Source of the DNA: Limosilactobacillus reuteri
GTDB taxonomy: Bacteria; Bacillota; Bacilli; Lactobacillales; Lactobacillaceae
Assembly (NCBI RefSeq): GCF_003072625.1
Contig: NZ_CP027805.1
Span: forward strand, 1,176,001 to 1,240,000
Direction of reading: 5' to 3'
Length of the DNA: 64,000 nucleotides
Shown in pieces: positions 1 through 8,646 of the stretch. The translations under genes and the position numbers were made by a program. Below the pieces are notes generated by a model, which was given only the letters and a program-made list of their open reading frames with translations, searched no databases and had not been told where the DNA came from. Within the stretch, counting starts at the first letter, position 1, and each line of letters starts with the position of its first letter.

Positions 1-116
1 TAGACTTCCTTCAGATTCCACCTCACGGTGGACACCCTTGTCCTCAGCTCATGGTTCCGACTACTACGGCCCATAGCGGACTTTCACCACCTAGCTAATA
101 CCCATGCCGGGCGCAC
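1..116 (-). mobile_element. Group IIC intron, 5' end (runs off the window)
   Basis: Read on the minus strand, the segment starts with GTGCGCCCGGCATGGGT and continues through AAGGGTGTCC and GGAATCTGAAGGAAG. These blocks match the start of domain I of group IIC introns such as the Oceanobacillus iheyensis ribozyme (recalled, not searched). The intron 5' end falls 3 nt after the menA terminator, the known target preference of class C introns. Only domain I is inside the window; the reverse transcriptase and domains V-VI would lie to the left. Confidence 0.85.
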
Positions 117-118
117 TA

Positions 119-156
119 GAAAAATCGGGTCTGAAAAATTCAGAACCCGATTTTTT
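119..156 (-). terminator. menA rho-independent terminator and intron insertion target
   Basis: On the minus strand the sequence forms a stem AAATCGGGTTCTGA / TCAGACCCGATTT with a short AT loop and a T tract, starting at the menA stop codon. The intron begins immediately after the T tract (then CTA), so the hairpin serves both as terminator and as the intron homing site. Confidence 0.85.
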
Positions 157-1054
157 AAATCAACCCAATCGCAAACGTTACGACTTGAACCAATGAGCCA
201 ATTAATAGTATCTTAACTGCACATGGGAATGTCTCTTTCTTAACTTGCTTAGCAAATAACATCCGTGTTTGCTTAACCACAAACGGGATAATCAATAAGG
301 TTAACAAGACTGTCCATGGCGTGAAACGAAGAACCGCAGCGAAAATAATAGCTAAAAACGCTAAAACGTTCTTAATAGCAAACGCATATAGACCATTTTT
401 CTGCCCAATAAAGTGAATAACTGTATGACGGCGATTGTCTTCATCTTCACCCGCATCACAAATATTATTTGCTAATAATAGGTTGGAAATCCATAATTCA
501 TCTGGTAAAGCAACGAGAAAGACGACCCCGATATTTGCCCAGGACCATGTAAATTGTGGGCCAACATTAATGAAGACAGAAATAAGGGTAATCATGAACC
601 CCATTGTAAATCCCGAGGCAAATTCACCAACTGGCAACCCTGACAAAGGAAATGGACCAGAAGAGTAAAGAATGCCGATCGCAAAACAAAAGATTCCCAT
701 CCATAGTAATGGAAGGCCAACACGGGTAACTAAATAGATTCCGATTAAGCCGGCTACTATACTAAAGGCAAGCAAGAGGCCGAGAACTAAACGCGGTGAA
801 ATATTTTCCCGCCCAATAATATTTGTATTTTTCTTATAATCAACGGTGTCAATGGCATGGTTATAATCATTATAATTATCCATCATATCAACCGCCATAT
901 TGAATAATAGCATTGCAATGAAAAACAGAAATGAATTCATTAGGTTTAGTGAATGATAATAATAGACACTAAGGCAAATCCCGAGGAACATTGGTAAAAT
1001 ACTGGCAGTTTTCGCCTTAATTTCTACTAATTCTAAAAAAATATTTAACGACAT
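155..1054 (-). CDS. menA: 1,4-dihydroxy-2-naphthoate polyprenyltransferase
   Basis: Integral membrane UbiA-family prenyltransferase that joins a polyprenyl diphosphate to 1,4-dihydroxy-2-naphthoate, giving demethylmenaquinone. At 299 aa it has the family length. The first Asp-rich motif DMMDNYND lies at about residues 56-63 and the second, CDAGEDEDNRR, near residue 200; eight or nine hydrophobic segments are visible. It is divergent from a polyprenyl synthase gene 80 bp away, which plausibly supplies the side chain. No other menaquinone genes are seen, so the naphthoate may come from outside the cell (inference). Confidence 0.9.
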   Translation of the reverse strand: MSLNIFLELVEIKAKTASILPMFLGICLSVYYYHSLNLMNSFLFFIAMLLFNMAVDMMDNYNDYNHAIDTVDYKKNTNIIGRENISPRLVLGLLLAFSIVAGLIGIYLVTRVGLPLLWMGIFCFAIGILYSSGPFPLSGLPVGEFASGFTMGFMITLISVFINVGPQFTWSWANIGVVFLVALPDELWISNLLLANNICDAGEDEDNRRHTVIHFIGQKNGLYAFAIKNVLAFLAIIFAAVLRFTPWTVLLTLLIIPFVVKQTRMLFAKQVKKETFPCAVKILLIGSLVQVVTFAIGLI

Positions 1055-1134
1055 TTAGTAAATTTTCCTTTCATAATTCCTTAGTTGTTCGGTACAATAT
1101 AGATGGTACACCATAACAAAGGAATTATCGATTA

Positions 1135-2115
1135 ATGAAACAACATTTTTTCCATACCTATCCGGCGATTAATAACGCTCTGGGTAAAGTAAATCAAACA
1201 ATTAATGACCGGATTGCAATTAAAAATCCCCAACTGCGCGATGCCCTACAACAAATGGCTTCAAATGGTGGTAAATACCTTCGTCCAGCATTCTTCCTTT
1301 TATTTGCAAATATCAATCATCAAACTGCAACTGAACAAGAAAAACTAATTAAAATTGCCTCTTCACTTGAGGTTTTACACATGGCTACTTTGATTCATGA
1401 CGATATTATTGATGATTCACCTAAACGTCGTGGAGCCGTCAGTGTTCAAGCTGCCTTTGGTAAAGATACGGCTGTCTATACGGGGGACTTCCTTTTTACT
1501 ATCTTTTTTGACCTCCTCGTGGAAACGATGACTGGTTCTCCCTATCTGACACGAAACGCCCAGACAATGCGCAAAATTCTTACTGGAGAACTAGGACAAA
1601 TGGATAATCGCTTTGATCTTGATCAATCATTACTCGATTATTATCGCAATGTAAACGGCAAAACGGCTGCCATTTTTAGTCTTGCCGCTGAAGAAGGAGC
1701 CTATTTTGGTCATGCCGATCATCGGACCATCAATTTAGCAAAACGGATTGGCCAAAACATTGGGATTAGCTTCCAGATATTAGATGATATCCTTGATTAT
1801 TCAGGGGATGAACGTCTTAACAAGCCCGTTTTGGAGGATTTAGCAACCGGTGTTTACTCCCTCCCACTTCTTTTAACCTTACAAAATAATCGTCATGAAT
1901 TAGAACCGTTACTTGCCAAGAAACGCCAAATGACGATTGAAGATATGGAAAAAGTCCAAAAGATTGTTGTCACTCATGGTGGTGTTAAACAGGCACAAGA
2001 GATTGCTACTAAGTTTACACAAAAAGCGCAAATCGAAATCGATGAATTAGCAGATCAGCATACCCGAAAGATGTTAAAGTTGGTAGCAAATAAGTTATTG
2101 ACGAGGGTAAATTAA
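1135..2115 (+). CDS. Long-chain polyprenyl diphosphate synthase (heptaprenyl/solanesyl type, catalytic subunit)
   Basis: Soluble trans-prenyltransferase that extends farnesyl diphosphate with isopentenyl diphosphate. The 326-aa protein has the GGKYLRP block at about residues 45-51, the first aspartate motif DDIIDD at 89-94 and the second, DDILDYSGDE, near 216. It differs from the short-chain IspA at 51.3 kb. Facing menA head to head, it most likely makes the demethylmenaquinone side chain. Chain length cannot be read from the sequence. Confidence 0.87.
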   Translation: MKQHFFHTYPAINNALGKVNQTINDRIAIKNPQLRDALQQMASNGGKYLRPAFFLLFANINHQTATEQEKLIKIASSLEVLHMATLIHDDIIDDSPKRRGAVSVQAAFGKDTAVYTGDFLFTIFFDLLVETMTGSPYLTRNAQTMRKILTGELGQMDNRFDLDQSLLDYYRNVNGKTAAIFSLAAEEGAYFGHADHRTINLAKRIGQNIGISFQILDDILDYSGDERLNKPVLEDLATGVYSLPLLLTLQNNRHELEPLLAKKRQMTIEDMEKVQKIVVTHGGVKQAQEIATKFTQKAQIEIDELADQHTRKMLKLVANKLLTRVN

Positions 2116-2162
2116 AACAGATAAGACTAAGAAAATTCCAGTTCTCAGTCTTATCTGTTTTT
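2116..2162. terminator. Shared bidirectional terminator
   Basis: A near-perfect inverted repeat (AACAGATAAGACT...AGTCTTATCTGTT), with T-rich tail on the plus strand and A-rich start, lies between the convergent polyprenyl synthase and beta-galactosidase genes. It can end transcription in both directions. Confidence 0.85.
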
Positions 2163-4180
2163 TATTCTTGAACCAAGATCTCAACATCCCACGAATCAAG
2201 CATCGTTTCAGGTGAAGTGTCAGTCAAAAGATCTCGATAACCCTTTTGAAATTCTACTGGCAATCGTTGCTTCCCTTTTCCCATATTAAGGACAAAGTAA
2301 ATATCCTGGCCTGCTGAATTTTGGCGTTTTGTTATCTCAAGTTCTGTTGGCTCTTTGGCTAACGCGGAAAGGTGCATATCATCAACAATATGCATAATGA
2401 TCTTACGGAGACTAGCATGGTCAAGGTGACTACCGACATACCATGCTTTTCCCTTTGAATAGGTATTCTCGGTTACCGCGGGAGTCCCAGCATAAAATTC
2501 ACTAGCGTATTTAGCTAGAATATGGGCTCCATTAAGGCGAATTAAGTCCGCTATCAAATGTCCCGTTAATTCATCCCCGGTCGTCATTGCTAATTTAACA
2601 TCTTTATCAGGAAGGATTGCATCACTTTCTTCAACCAACAGCCCCATTACATCTTTTAATGGTCCAGGATAACCGCCCGGATAGATATTATCGGATTCAT
2701 TCACCATTCCGGACATAAAACTAGTAATAAAATTACCACCGTTAGCAACATAATCCGTAATCTTCTTGCCTAAGCCATCCTTAACCATGTAAAGGACCGG
2801 AGCAACTACGAGATCATATTGGCTAAAATCATCATCAACAGAAATGACATCAGTCGGAATATTTAGTTCATAAAACTGGCGATAGTAGTCAAGAATAATA
2901 GGTACATATTTTAGGTCCTGGGTAATCCCATCGACGTACTCAAAGGACCAGAAATTACTCCAGTCAAAAATAAGGGCTACCCGCGCTTTAGTCTGAGAAT
3001 TCTTAATAACCGGGCCCACTTTTTTCAAATCTTGACCTAAGTTCGCCACTTCCTTAAATGCCCGAGTATCAGTCCGATTGGCATGACTAATCACGGCACC
3101 ATGAAACTTTTCTGATCCGCCCAGCGCCTGCTTCAACTGGAAAAATTGAACGGTATCCGCGCCATGCGCAACTGCCTGTAATTCAGTGGCCGCCATCTGT
3201 CCTGGACGTTTTAACGGGCTATATGGTTGCCAGTTAACTTGTGATGGCGTTGATTCCATCAGCATAAACGGCTGGTGTTTCAGGGAACGCATCAAATCAT
3301 ATAAGAATGCTGGCTGATAAACCGGTGCATCATAAGCCGGATAACTATCATATGATATGATGTCTTGCGCACTCGCCCACTGCTGATAATCAATCATTTT
3401 ATTTGGCAGACTATGAAAGTTAGTAGTGACTAAGGTTGTTGGATCATATTTTTCGATGATTTGCTTTTCCATCTTAAATAAATCAAGCATTTGGGTCGAT
3501 TGGAACCGCAAATAATCAACTGAAAGTCCGGCGAAAATTGTTTCCGATCCTTCTGGTCCCCATGCATCACCAAGATCATTAGGCACAACAATCTCATCCC
3601 AGTCATAAATTTTATGACTCCACACATTCATATTCCATGCATGATTAAGATTATCTAAGGTTTGATAGCGCGCCTTCAACCATTGCTGAAATTCTATTTG
3701 GCATTCTTCACAATAACAATTGCCACCATATTCATTGTTAACATGCCAAGCAACAATATGCGGATTATCGCCATACCTTTTAGCAAGCTGTTCAACAAGA
3801 TTTTTCGCTAAGCGCCAGTAATTTTTACTACTTGGGCAAAAGTTATGCCGGGCACCAAATACATGGCGGCGTCCTTGGTAGTCGACCCGCGCAACACCTG
3901 GATATTTTTTGAACATCCAAGCAGGCATCGCTGCAGTTGAGGTAGCAAGAACAATGTCAAAATCAGCCGCCGTTAATTCTTTGATAATCTTATCAAGCTT
4001 GGTAAAATCGTATTTTTTCTCCTGCGGTTCAAGCAAGGCCCATGAAAAAACATTGATCGTGGCGGAATTTATATCTGCCTGTTTAAATACTTTAATATCT
4101 TCAGCCCACGTTTCTTCTGGCCACTGTTCTGGATTATAGTCGCCACCATATAAGAAATGAGGTAATTCTCTCTTTATCAT
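2162..4180 (-). CDS. Beta-galactosidase, glycoside hydrolase family 42
   Basis: Cytoplasmic retaining beta-galactosidase of 672 aa, the usual GH42 length. The acid/base glutamate is E150 in HVNNEYG and the nucleophile is E309 in MLMESTPSQ. A Cys cluster NCYCEEC just after E150 resembles the zinc site of thermophilic GH42 enzymes. The gene lies 9 bp downstream of lacS, with AAGGTGAG before the ATG, so it is probably co-transcribed. It would hydrolyse lactose or short beta-galactosides imported by LacS; the upstream permease is broken here. Confidence 0.93.
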   Translation of the reverse strand: MIKRELPHFLYGGDYNPEQWPEETWAEDIKVFKQADINSATINVFSWALLEPQEKKYDFTKLDKIIKELTAADFDIVLATSTAAMPAWMFKKYPGVARVDYQGRRHVFGARHNFCPSSKNYWRLAKNLVEQLAKRYGDNPHIVAWHVNNEYGGNCYCEECQIEFQQWLKARYQTLDNLNHAWNMNVWSHKIYDWDEIVVPNDLGDAWGPEGSETIFAGLSVDYLRFQSTQMLDLFKMEKQIIEKYDPTTLVTTNFHSLPNKMIDYQQWASAQDIISYDSYPAYDAPVYQPAFLYDLMRSLKHQPFMLMESTPSQVNWQPYSPLKRPGQMAATELQAVAHGADTVQFFQLKQALGGSEKFHGAVISHANRTDTRAFKEVANLGQDLKKVGPVIKNSQTKARVALIFDWSNFWSFEYVDGITQDLKYVPIILDYYRQFYELNIPTDVISVDDDFSQYDLVVAPVLYMVKDGLGKKITDYVANGGNFITSFMSGMVNESDNIYPGGYPGPLKDVMGLLVEESDAILPDKDVKLAMTTGDELTGHLIADLIRLNGAHILAKYASEFYAGTPAVTENTYSKGKAWYVGSHLDHASLRKIIMHIVDDMHLSALAKEPTELEITKRQNSAGQDIYFVLNMGKGKQRLPVEFQKGYRDLLTDTSPETMLDSWDVEILVQE

Positions 4181-4189
4181 TTTCTCACC

Positions 4190-6111
4190 TTATTTAAATT
4201 CTACTGTTACTACCTTATCACCATGTTTAACGGTCTTTCCGGGAGTAAAGCCATTAGCTGCTTCAATATTATGCGGTTGCGCAAAGAAAGTAATTACCCA
4301 ATCTTCATACCCGCTTTGTTTAATCAATTCACGATCAAAATCAAAGAGTAGCTGCCCCTTTTTAACGATTTGACCGTCATTATAATGGGCATTGAAGCCT
4401 TCACCACACATGTTCACAGTCCCGACACCAATATGAACAATTATTTCTAACCCCTTATCAGAAGTAATACCAAACGCATGACGGGTGCCAAATGTAAAGT
4501 TAATCTTACCGTCAAATGGGGCGTACAATTTATCGCTAGTTGGCTTAATCGCAAAGCCCTTGCCGGGGAACGGTTGACCATCACGATCGACAACTGCTTT
4601 CATGGCGACTAATTCTCCATCTGTTGGCGCATAAATCGTTTCTTCTTTAAGACTAGTCGATGATGGCGACGCTTCACTTGTCAGTTCTCCTTGTGCTAAT
4701 TTATCCTTTAATTCTTCAACTACTTCCGCATGAGCTTCTTCACTCAATTTCACCTTAAAAAGGAAGACAAAAATTGACAAAACAGCTAATACCAGCGGAA
4801 TATAAAAGGCCATACTATCAAAAGTCCGAATATCATGACCTGTCATGTCAGCAGCAGTTGCGCTCCCCGTCATTCCGGCCGCGATTGCGATATAACCGAC
4901 AAGTCCATTTGAGATCGCCCCTGTTAATTATCAATCATTGGTCGCATAGCAAGAACAACCGCTTCATTTCGTTGACCAGACTTTAATTGGCCATATTCAA
5001 TTGCATCCGTTAATGTTAAAACTGTTACCAATTGGGCAAAATTAATGTTAAACAAGACTAATCCAAAGTCCATCATTAAAACATTAGAGCGGGCAAAAAT
5101 AAAGATTAAATATGCTAAACTCATGCAGACTTGGCCACCAATGAATAACCATTTCCGTGGAATAAATTTATTCAAAATAGGATAAAGAGGACTCGTACAG
5201 AAACCAATAATCGTAGCGATGACCCCAACGATCCAGAATTCACCAGGTTTACCAATAACAAACTTGTAAAGGTAGAAAAGGACACCATTAGTTACAACAT
5301 AGGCACATGAATAAAGTAAATATGCTAAGCTCGGCCATAAGATTTGGTCATTATGAAAAATTGCCGAAAAGACTTCGCGAATAGTTGTCTTATCTTGAGC
5401 AGACTTACGGATCACATTGTAATTTTCTTTCGTCCCAACACAAACAACCAGAGCACAGATAACAGCTAATGCCGAAATGATGGCAGCAAAAGCAAACCAA
5501 CCAGCAGGCCCTTGGCGATGTTGACCAGTAGCTAAATAAGTAAAGGTCGTTACAATCGGGACCACGATAATCGTTAATCCATTCCAGCCAAGGGTTCCCG
5601 CAAAGGCACCGAGAGCGGTATAAACACCCCGCTCTTCAGAATCTTCACTTAAAGCGGGCACCATTCCCCAATATGAAACATCAGAAAATGAGTAGAAAAT
5701 ATCAAACGTAATGAAAATAATAACAAATAGAATGGCAAAAAGAACCCAATTATATTTTGCTAAGCCAAAGATTCCGGTAAAAAGGATTAACAACAGAATC
5801 GCACTAACGATATTTCCCATTAAAATCCACGGCTTAAATTTTCCCCACCGAGTCTTCGTATTATCAACAATATTTCCTAATAGCGGATCAATTAATAATT
5901 CCAAAATCCGGACAGAAACAATCAAACCAGTAATCAACCCAATTAGTTTATTAGCAACCGTTTTGCTTAGTCCCGCGAACATTCCGCTTGTTACAAAGAT
6001 AATAAAGTAAGTACTCATTACCCCATAAAATGCAGAGTGTCCTAGGTTACCAAAGCAAAACGAAGCACGAGAAATAAGTTGCTTCCCCGTGAGCTTATGG
6101 CTATGTGTCAT
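4190..6111 (-). pseudogene. lacS: Lactose/galactoside permease (LacS, GPH family with fused EIIA domain), frameshifted
   Basis: The N-terminal part (6111-4924) is a 12-TM glycoside-pentoside-hexuronide cation symporter. The C-terminal part (to 4190) is the regulatory EIIA-Glc-like domain with phosphorylatable histidine in IIVHIGVGT. The frame is lost at about 4927, where GAT AAT TAA ends the ORF. One more A (GAT AAA TTA ACA) restores MIDKLTGAISNGLVGYIAIA and joins both halves without gap. The ATG at 6111 is chosen because an earlier ATG lies inside the GGAGG ribosome binding site. The truncated product would lack the last one or two helices and the EIIA domain. Confidence 0.9.
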
Positions 6112-6137
6112 ATTTACAACCTCCAAACTACAGCTTT

Positions 6138-6153
6138 CTGTAATCGCTTACAA
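6138..6153. promoter_or_regulatory. Palindromic operator / cre-like site upstream of lacS
   Basis: TGTAATCGCTTACA is an almost perfect 14-bp palindrome centred on CG, about 30 bp before the lacS start. It fits the consensus of LacI-family operators and of catabolite responsive elements bound by CcpA. It could be the target of the neighbouring LacI-type regulator, of CcpA, or of both. Confidence 0.7.
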
Positions 6154-6224
6154 ATACATTGTGATTCTTTAGTCGATTTTAGTAAACATTTATTTAAAAA
6201 GTAAATTCATCACTAGCAGAGATA

Positions 6225-6277
6225 TAAAAAGTAGCTAATCCGTGAATCGCTGATACGAATACTGATTAGCTACTTAT
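6225..6277 (-). terminator. Terminator after the LacI-type regulator
   Basis: AAGTAGCTAATC and GATTAGCTACTT form a 12-bp stem separated by a 22-nt loop, followed on the minus strand by TTTTTATAT. The stem overlaps the regulator's stop codon, separating it from lacS, which must have its own promoter. Confidence 0.75.
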
Positions 6278-7292
6278 TTTCTTTAGGAAAGCTTTTACGA
6301 AAAACAATATCGGTATTTACTGTCAGATGAACGTGCGGACGCTGGGGATGAGTTATTAAATCTTGGAGAAGGCTAATTGCCATCCGGCTAAGCGTCTCTT
6401 GGTTGATATTGTAGGACGTTAACGGCGGTGAGACATACTTAGCAACTTCACTGTTATTGATGCTAATCACAACAGTATCACGTGGCACAATTACCCCTGC
6501 TTCATTAAAAGCCTGGAGAACACCAACACTTAACGTATCAGAGGCAATAATAAAGGCTTCCGGTAAGTTATCACCGCTTTGTTCAAGAACCCGTTTACCA
6601 AGTTGATAACCGTTTTTTACATTAAATGGTCCATCCACATATAATGGCGCTTCTTTTATCCCTTGCATCCCTGTAAATTCACGAAAGGCGATTTCACGGG
6701 CATCAGCTTGTTGGACATTATTGAGATTAAGACCTTTTCCGCCAATGAAACCGATTCGTTCATAACCTGCTTTGGTGAGGCGATGAAGAGCATCCTGAAT
6801 CGTTAATTCAAGGTTAGGTTGGACAGAATCAAATAATTGCGGCATCGGATTAATATCGACAAAAACGCCATGCGGTAAGTATTGATGGAGTTCGATAAGC
6901 TGGTCTTGTGTTACCCGGTCCGCCCCTACACCAATAAATCCTTGGAACTGATCAGCCACCGCAATTAAATCTTTGATATTACTAAAGATCTCAACCTGTG
7001 CTCCCGCCTCATCGACTTCTTTAATAATTGCATTTCGCAAAAACGTAAAATATTCATCTTGCAGTTGTTCTTTACCGCTTACCCGATACAATAAAGCAAG
7101 ATTAGGACGAATTGGTTGCTGCTGAGAATTCTTTTTATGATCATTCCAATAGCCAAGCTCGTTAGCCACCGTCATTATCTTATTACGGGTACTTGGACTG
7201 ATCGATAAATTTTGGTCATTATTCAAAAGACGCGAAACCGTTGCTGGTGAGTACCCTGATTTTTCCGCAATTTCTTTAATTGTCGCCATCAT
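6270..7292 (-). CDS. LacI/GalR-family transcriptional regulator of the lactose genes
   Basis: DNA-binding repressor of 340 aa. The N-terminal helix-turn-helix IKEIAEKSGYSPATVSRLLN (residues 5-24) and hinge are followed by a periplasmic-binding-protein-like effector domain. It lies directly upstream of lacS and the GH42 gene in the same direction, with a LacI-type palindrome in front of lacS, so it likely controls them in response to a galactoside. The start is ATG ATG behind AGAGGTG; either ATG may be used. Confidence 0.88.
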   Translation of the reverse strand: MMATIKEIAEKSGYSPATVSRLLNNDQNLSISPSTRNKIMTVANELGYWNDHKKNSQQQPIRPNLALLYRVSGKEQLQDEYFTFLRNAIIKEVDEAGAQVEIFSNIKDLIAVADQFQGFIGVGADRVTQDQLIELHQYLPHGVFVDINPMPQLFDSVQPNLELTIQDALHRLTKAGYERIGFIGGKGLNLNNVQQADAREIAFREFTGMQGIKEAPLYVDGPFNVKNGYQLGKRVLEQSGDNLPEAFIIASDTLSVGVLQAFNEAGVIVPRDTVVISINNSEVAKYVSPPLTSYNINQETLSRMAISLLQDLITHPQRPHVHLTVNTDIVFRKSFPKENK

Positions 7293-7352
7293 TTTTCACC
7301 TCTTTTAGTAATGGGTTTAGTAAATATTATACACTAGTTTGAAAAGAAAATG

Positions 7353-7378
7353 AAAAAGCCCCGCTGAAGTTGGCGGGG
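7353..7378 (-). terminator. Terminator at the trailer end of the CRISPR array
   Basis: CCCCGC and GCGGGG form a short GC-rich stem, followed on the minus strand by CTTTTTCATTTT. It lies about 50 bp beyond the last CRISPR repeat and would stop leftward array transcription before lacR. Confidence 0.75.
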
Positions 7379-7430
7379 AAATTTGAAGCATATTTAAGAT
7401 TTTTCTCAGCCGTGAGTTCGACTAATATTT

Positions 7431-7591
7431 ATTCTAATCATCATTGATTTGAAGTACATCTAAAACACTCGAGGTGTATTTATGTTTGAAAAATTAGTTC
7501 TAAACATTATTGATTTGAAGTACATCTAAAACTGATGATCTGCAAACACAAACAGCTTAGGAGTTCTAAACATTATTGATTTGAAGTACAT
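7431..7591 (-). CRISPR. Remnant type II-A CRISPR array (two full repeats and a cut third, two spacers)
   Basis: Repeats of 36 nt start at 7431, 7497 and 7563, separated by two 30-nt spacers (7467-7496, 7533-7562). In crRNA orientation (minus strand) the repeat begins GTTTTAGATGTACTTC, a type II-A form known from lactobacilli. The 7431-7466 copy differs at the outer end (ATTCTAATCATC), typical of the terminal repeat. The third repeat is cut after 29 nt by the IS30 element, so the leader and all leader-proximal spacers are lost. Confidence 0.93.
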
Positions 7592-8646
7592 GGCAGATTG
7601 TAAAATTTGAGTTGAACATTTAAGTGGACAGAAAAACCCATCAAGGTCTTTAATGGTGTTACCACAACATTCCATTAGAAAGAAGGACCTTAATGGGCAC
7701 CACTATTTTATCATTCCAGAACCGCATTGTCATTGAAACGCTTCATAATGAAGGACGTTCCTTACGATACATCGCTAATTACTTAGGCTTTAGTAAAACC
7801 ACAGTCTTTAACGAACTTCACCGGCTCAACGGTGAGTATCAAGCTGAACTAGCGCAAACTGACTTTGAACGCAAGGTTAGTCAACGGGGGCGGAAGTCTT
7901 CACTCACTAAAAGCCTTAAGCACTTGATTGAGGAAAAGATTCAAGTCCAGAAGTGGTCCCCTGAACAAGTTGCCCATGTAGTTGGGATTGCCTACAAGAT
8001 GGTCTATAACTGGATTGATCAAGGATGGCTTGATGTACAGTTACCCGATTTGCCTGATCATGGAATTCGTCGTCATCGTGCTAAAGAAAAGCGTGGTACG
8101 TTCAGTCACGGCCGCTCCATTGAGGAGCGTCCTCATAAAGTCGAAACTCGCCAAGAATTCGGCCACTTTGAAGCTGATACCGTACTTTCTGGCAAACGTA
8201 AAGGTCAAGCTATGGTGACTTTTGTGGAGCGTAAGAGTCGCCTGACAATTGTTAAACGGCTCCATGGTCGCGATAGTCAGTCCATGACTCAAGCCGTACT
8301 TGAACTAGCTAGTCAACTTCAGGACAAGCTCAAGACGCTTACCGTGGATCATGGGAAAGAATTCGCTAACTATCAGGCAATTGAACAGCTAACGGGTACT
8401 CAGGTTTACTTTGCCCATGCCTATTCACCGCACGAACGCGGTAGTAATGAGAACCGTAATCGAGTTTTGCGACGGTTTATTCCCAAGGGACAAGCCATTG
8501 AAGAGCTGAGCGATCGCCAGCTGGTTCAAATCAATTGGTATCTGAATTCCCGACCACTTAAATGTCTTAACTGGCACACACCAATCGAGATCTTCTTGCT
8601 TAATCTACGTCACTAAATTCATTCAAGTTATTTCTTGCAATCTGCC
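7592..8646 (+). mobile_element. IS30-family insertion sequence
   Basis: About 1055 bp, bounded by imperfect inverted repeats beginning GGCAGATTG (7592 on plus, 8646 on minus). The left end cuts a CRISPR repeat and the right end lies inside cas9. No direct target duplication is visible, as expected if the element took part in an adjacent deletion or recombination rather than a simple insertion. Confidence 0.85.
7693..8616 (+). CDS. IS30-family transposase
   Basis: DDE transposase of 307 aa that cuts and joins the ends of its own element. N-terminal helix-turn-helix segments (ALHNEGRSLRYIA-like region, residues 10-40) are followed by the catalytic core: D in FEADTVLSG, D in LTVDHGKEF and E in GSNENRNRVLRRF. 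Length is normal and the frame is intact, so it may be active. Ribosome binding site AGAAAGAAGGACC precedes the ATG. Confidence 0.92.
   Translation: MGTTILSFQNRIVIETLHNEGRSLRYIANYLGFSKTTVFNELHRLNGEYQAELAQTDFERKVSQRGRKSSLTKSLKHLIEEKIQVQKWSPEQVAHVVGIAYKMVYNWIDQGWLDVQLPDLPDHGIRRHRAKEKRGTFSHGRSIEERPHKVETRQEFGHFEADTVLSGKRKGQAMVTFVERKSRLTIVKRLHGRDSQSMTQAVLELASQLQDKLKTLTVDHGKEFANYQAIEQLTGTQVYFAHAYSPHERGSNENRNRVLRRFIPKGQAIEELSDRQLVQINWYLNSRPLKCLNWHTPIEIFLLNLRH

Noticed and set aside
28-216. Rightward 62-aa frame at the window start
   Set aside because: It runs antisense through the group II intron domain I, the terminator and the end of menA.
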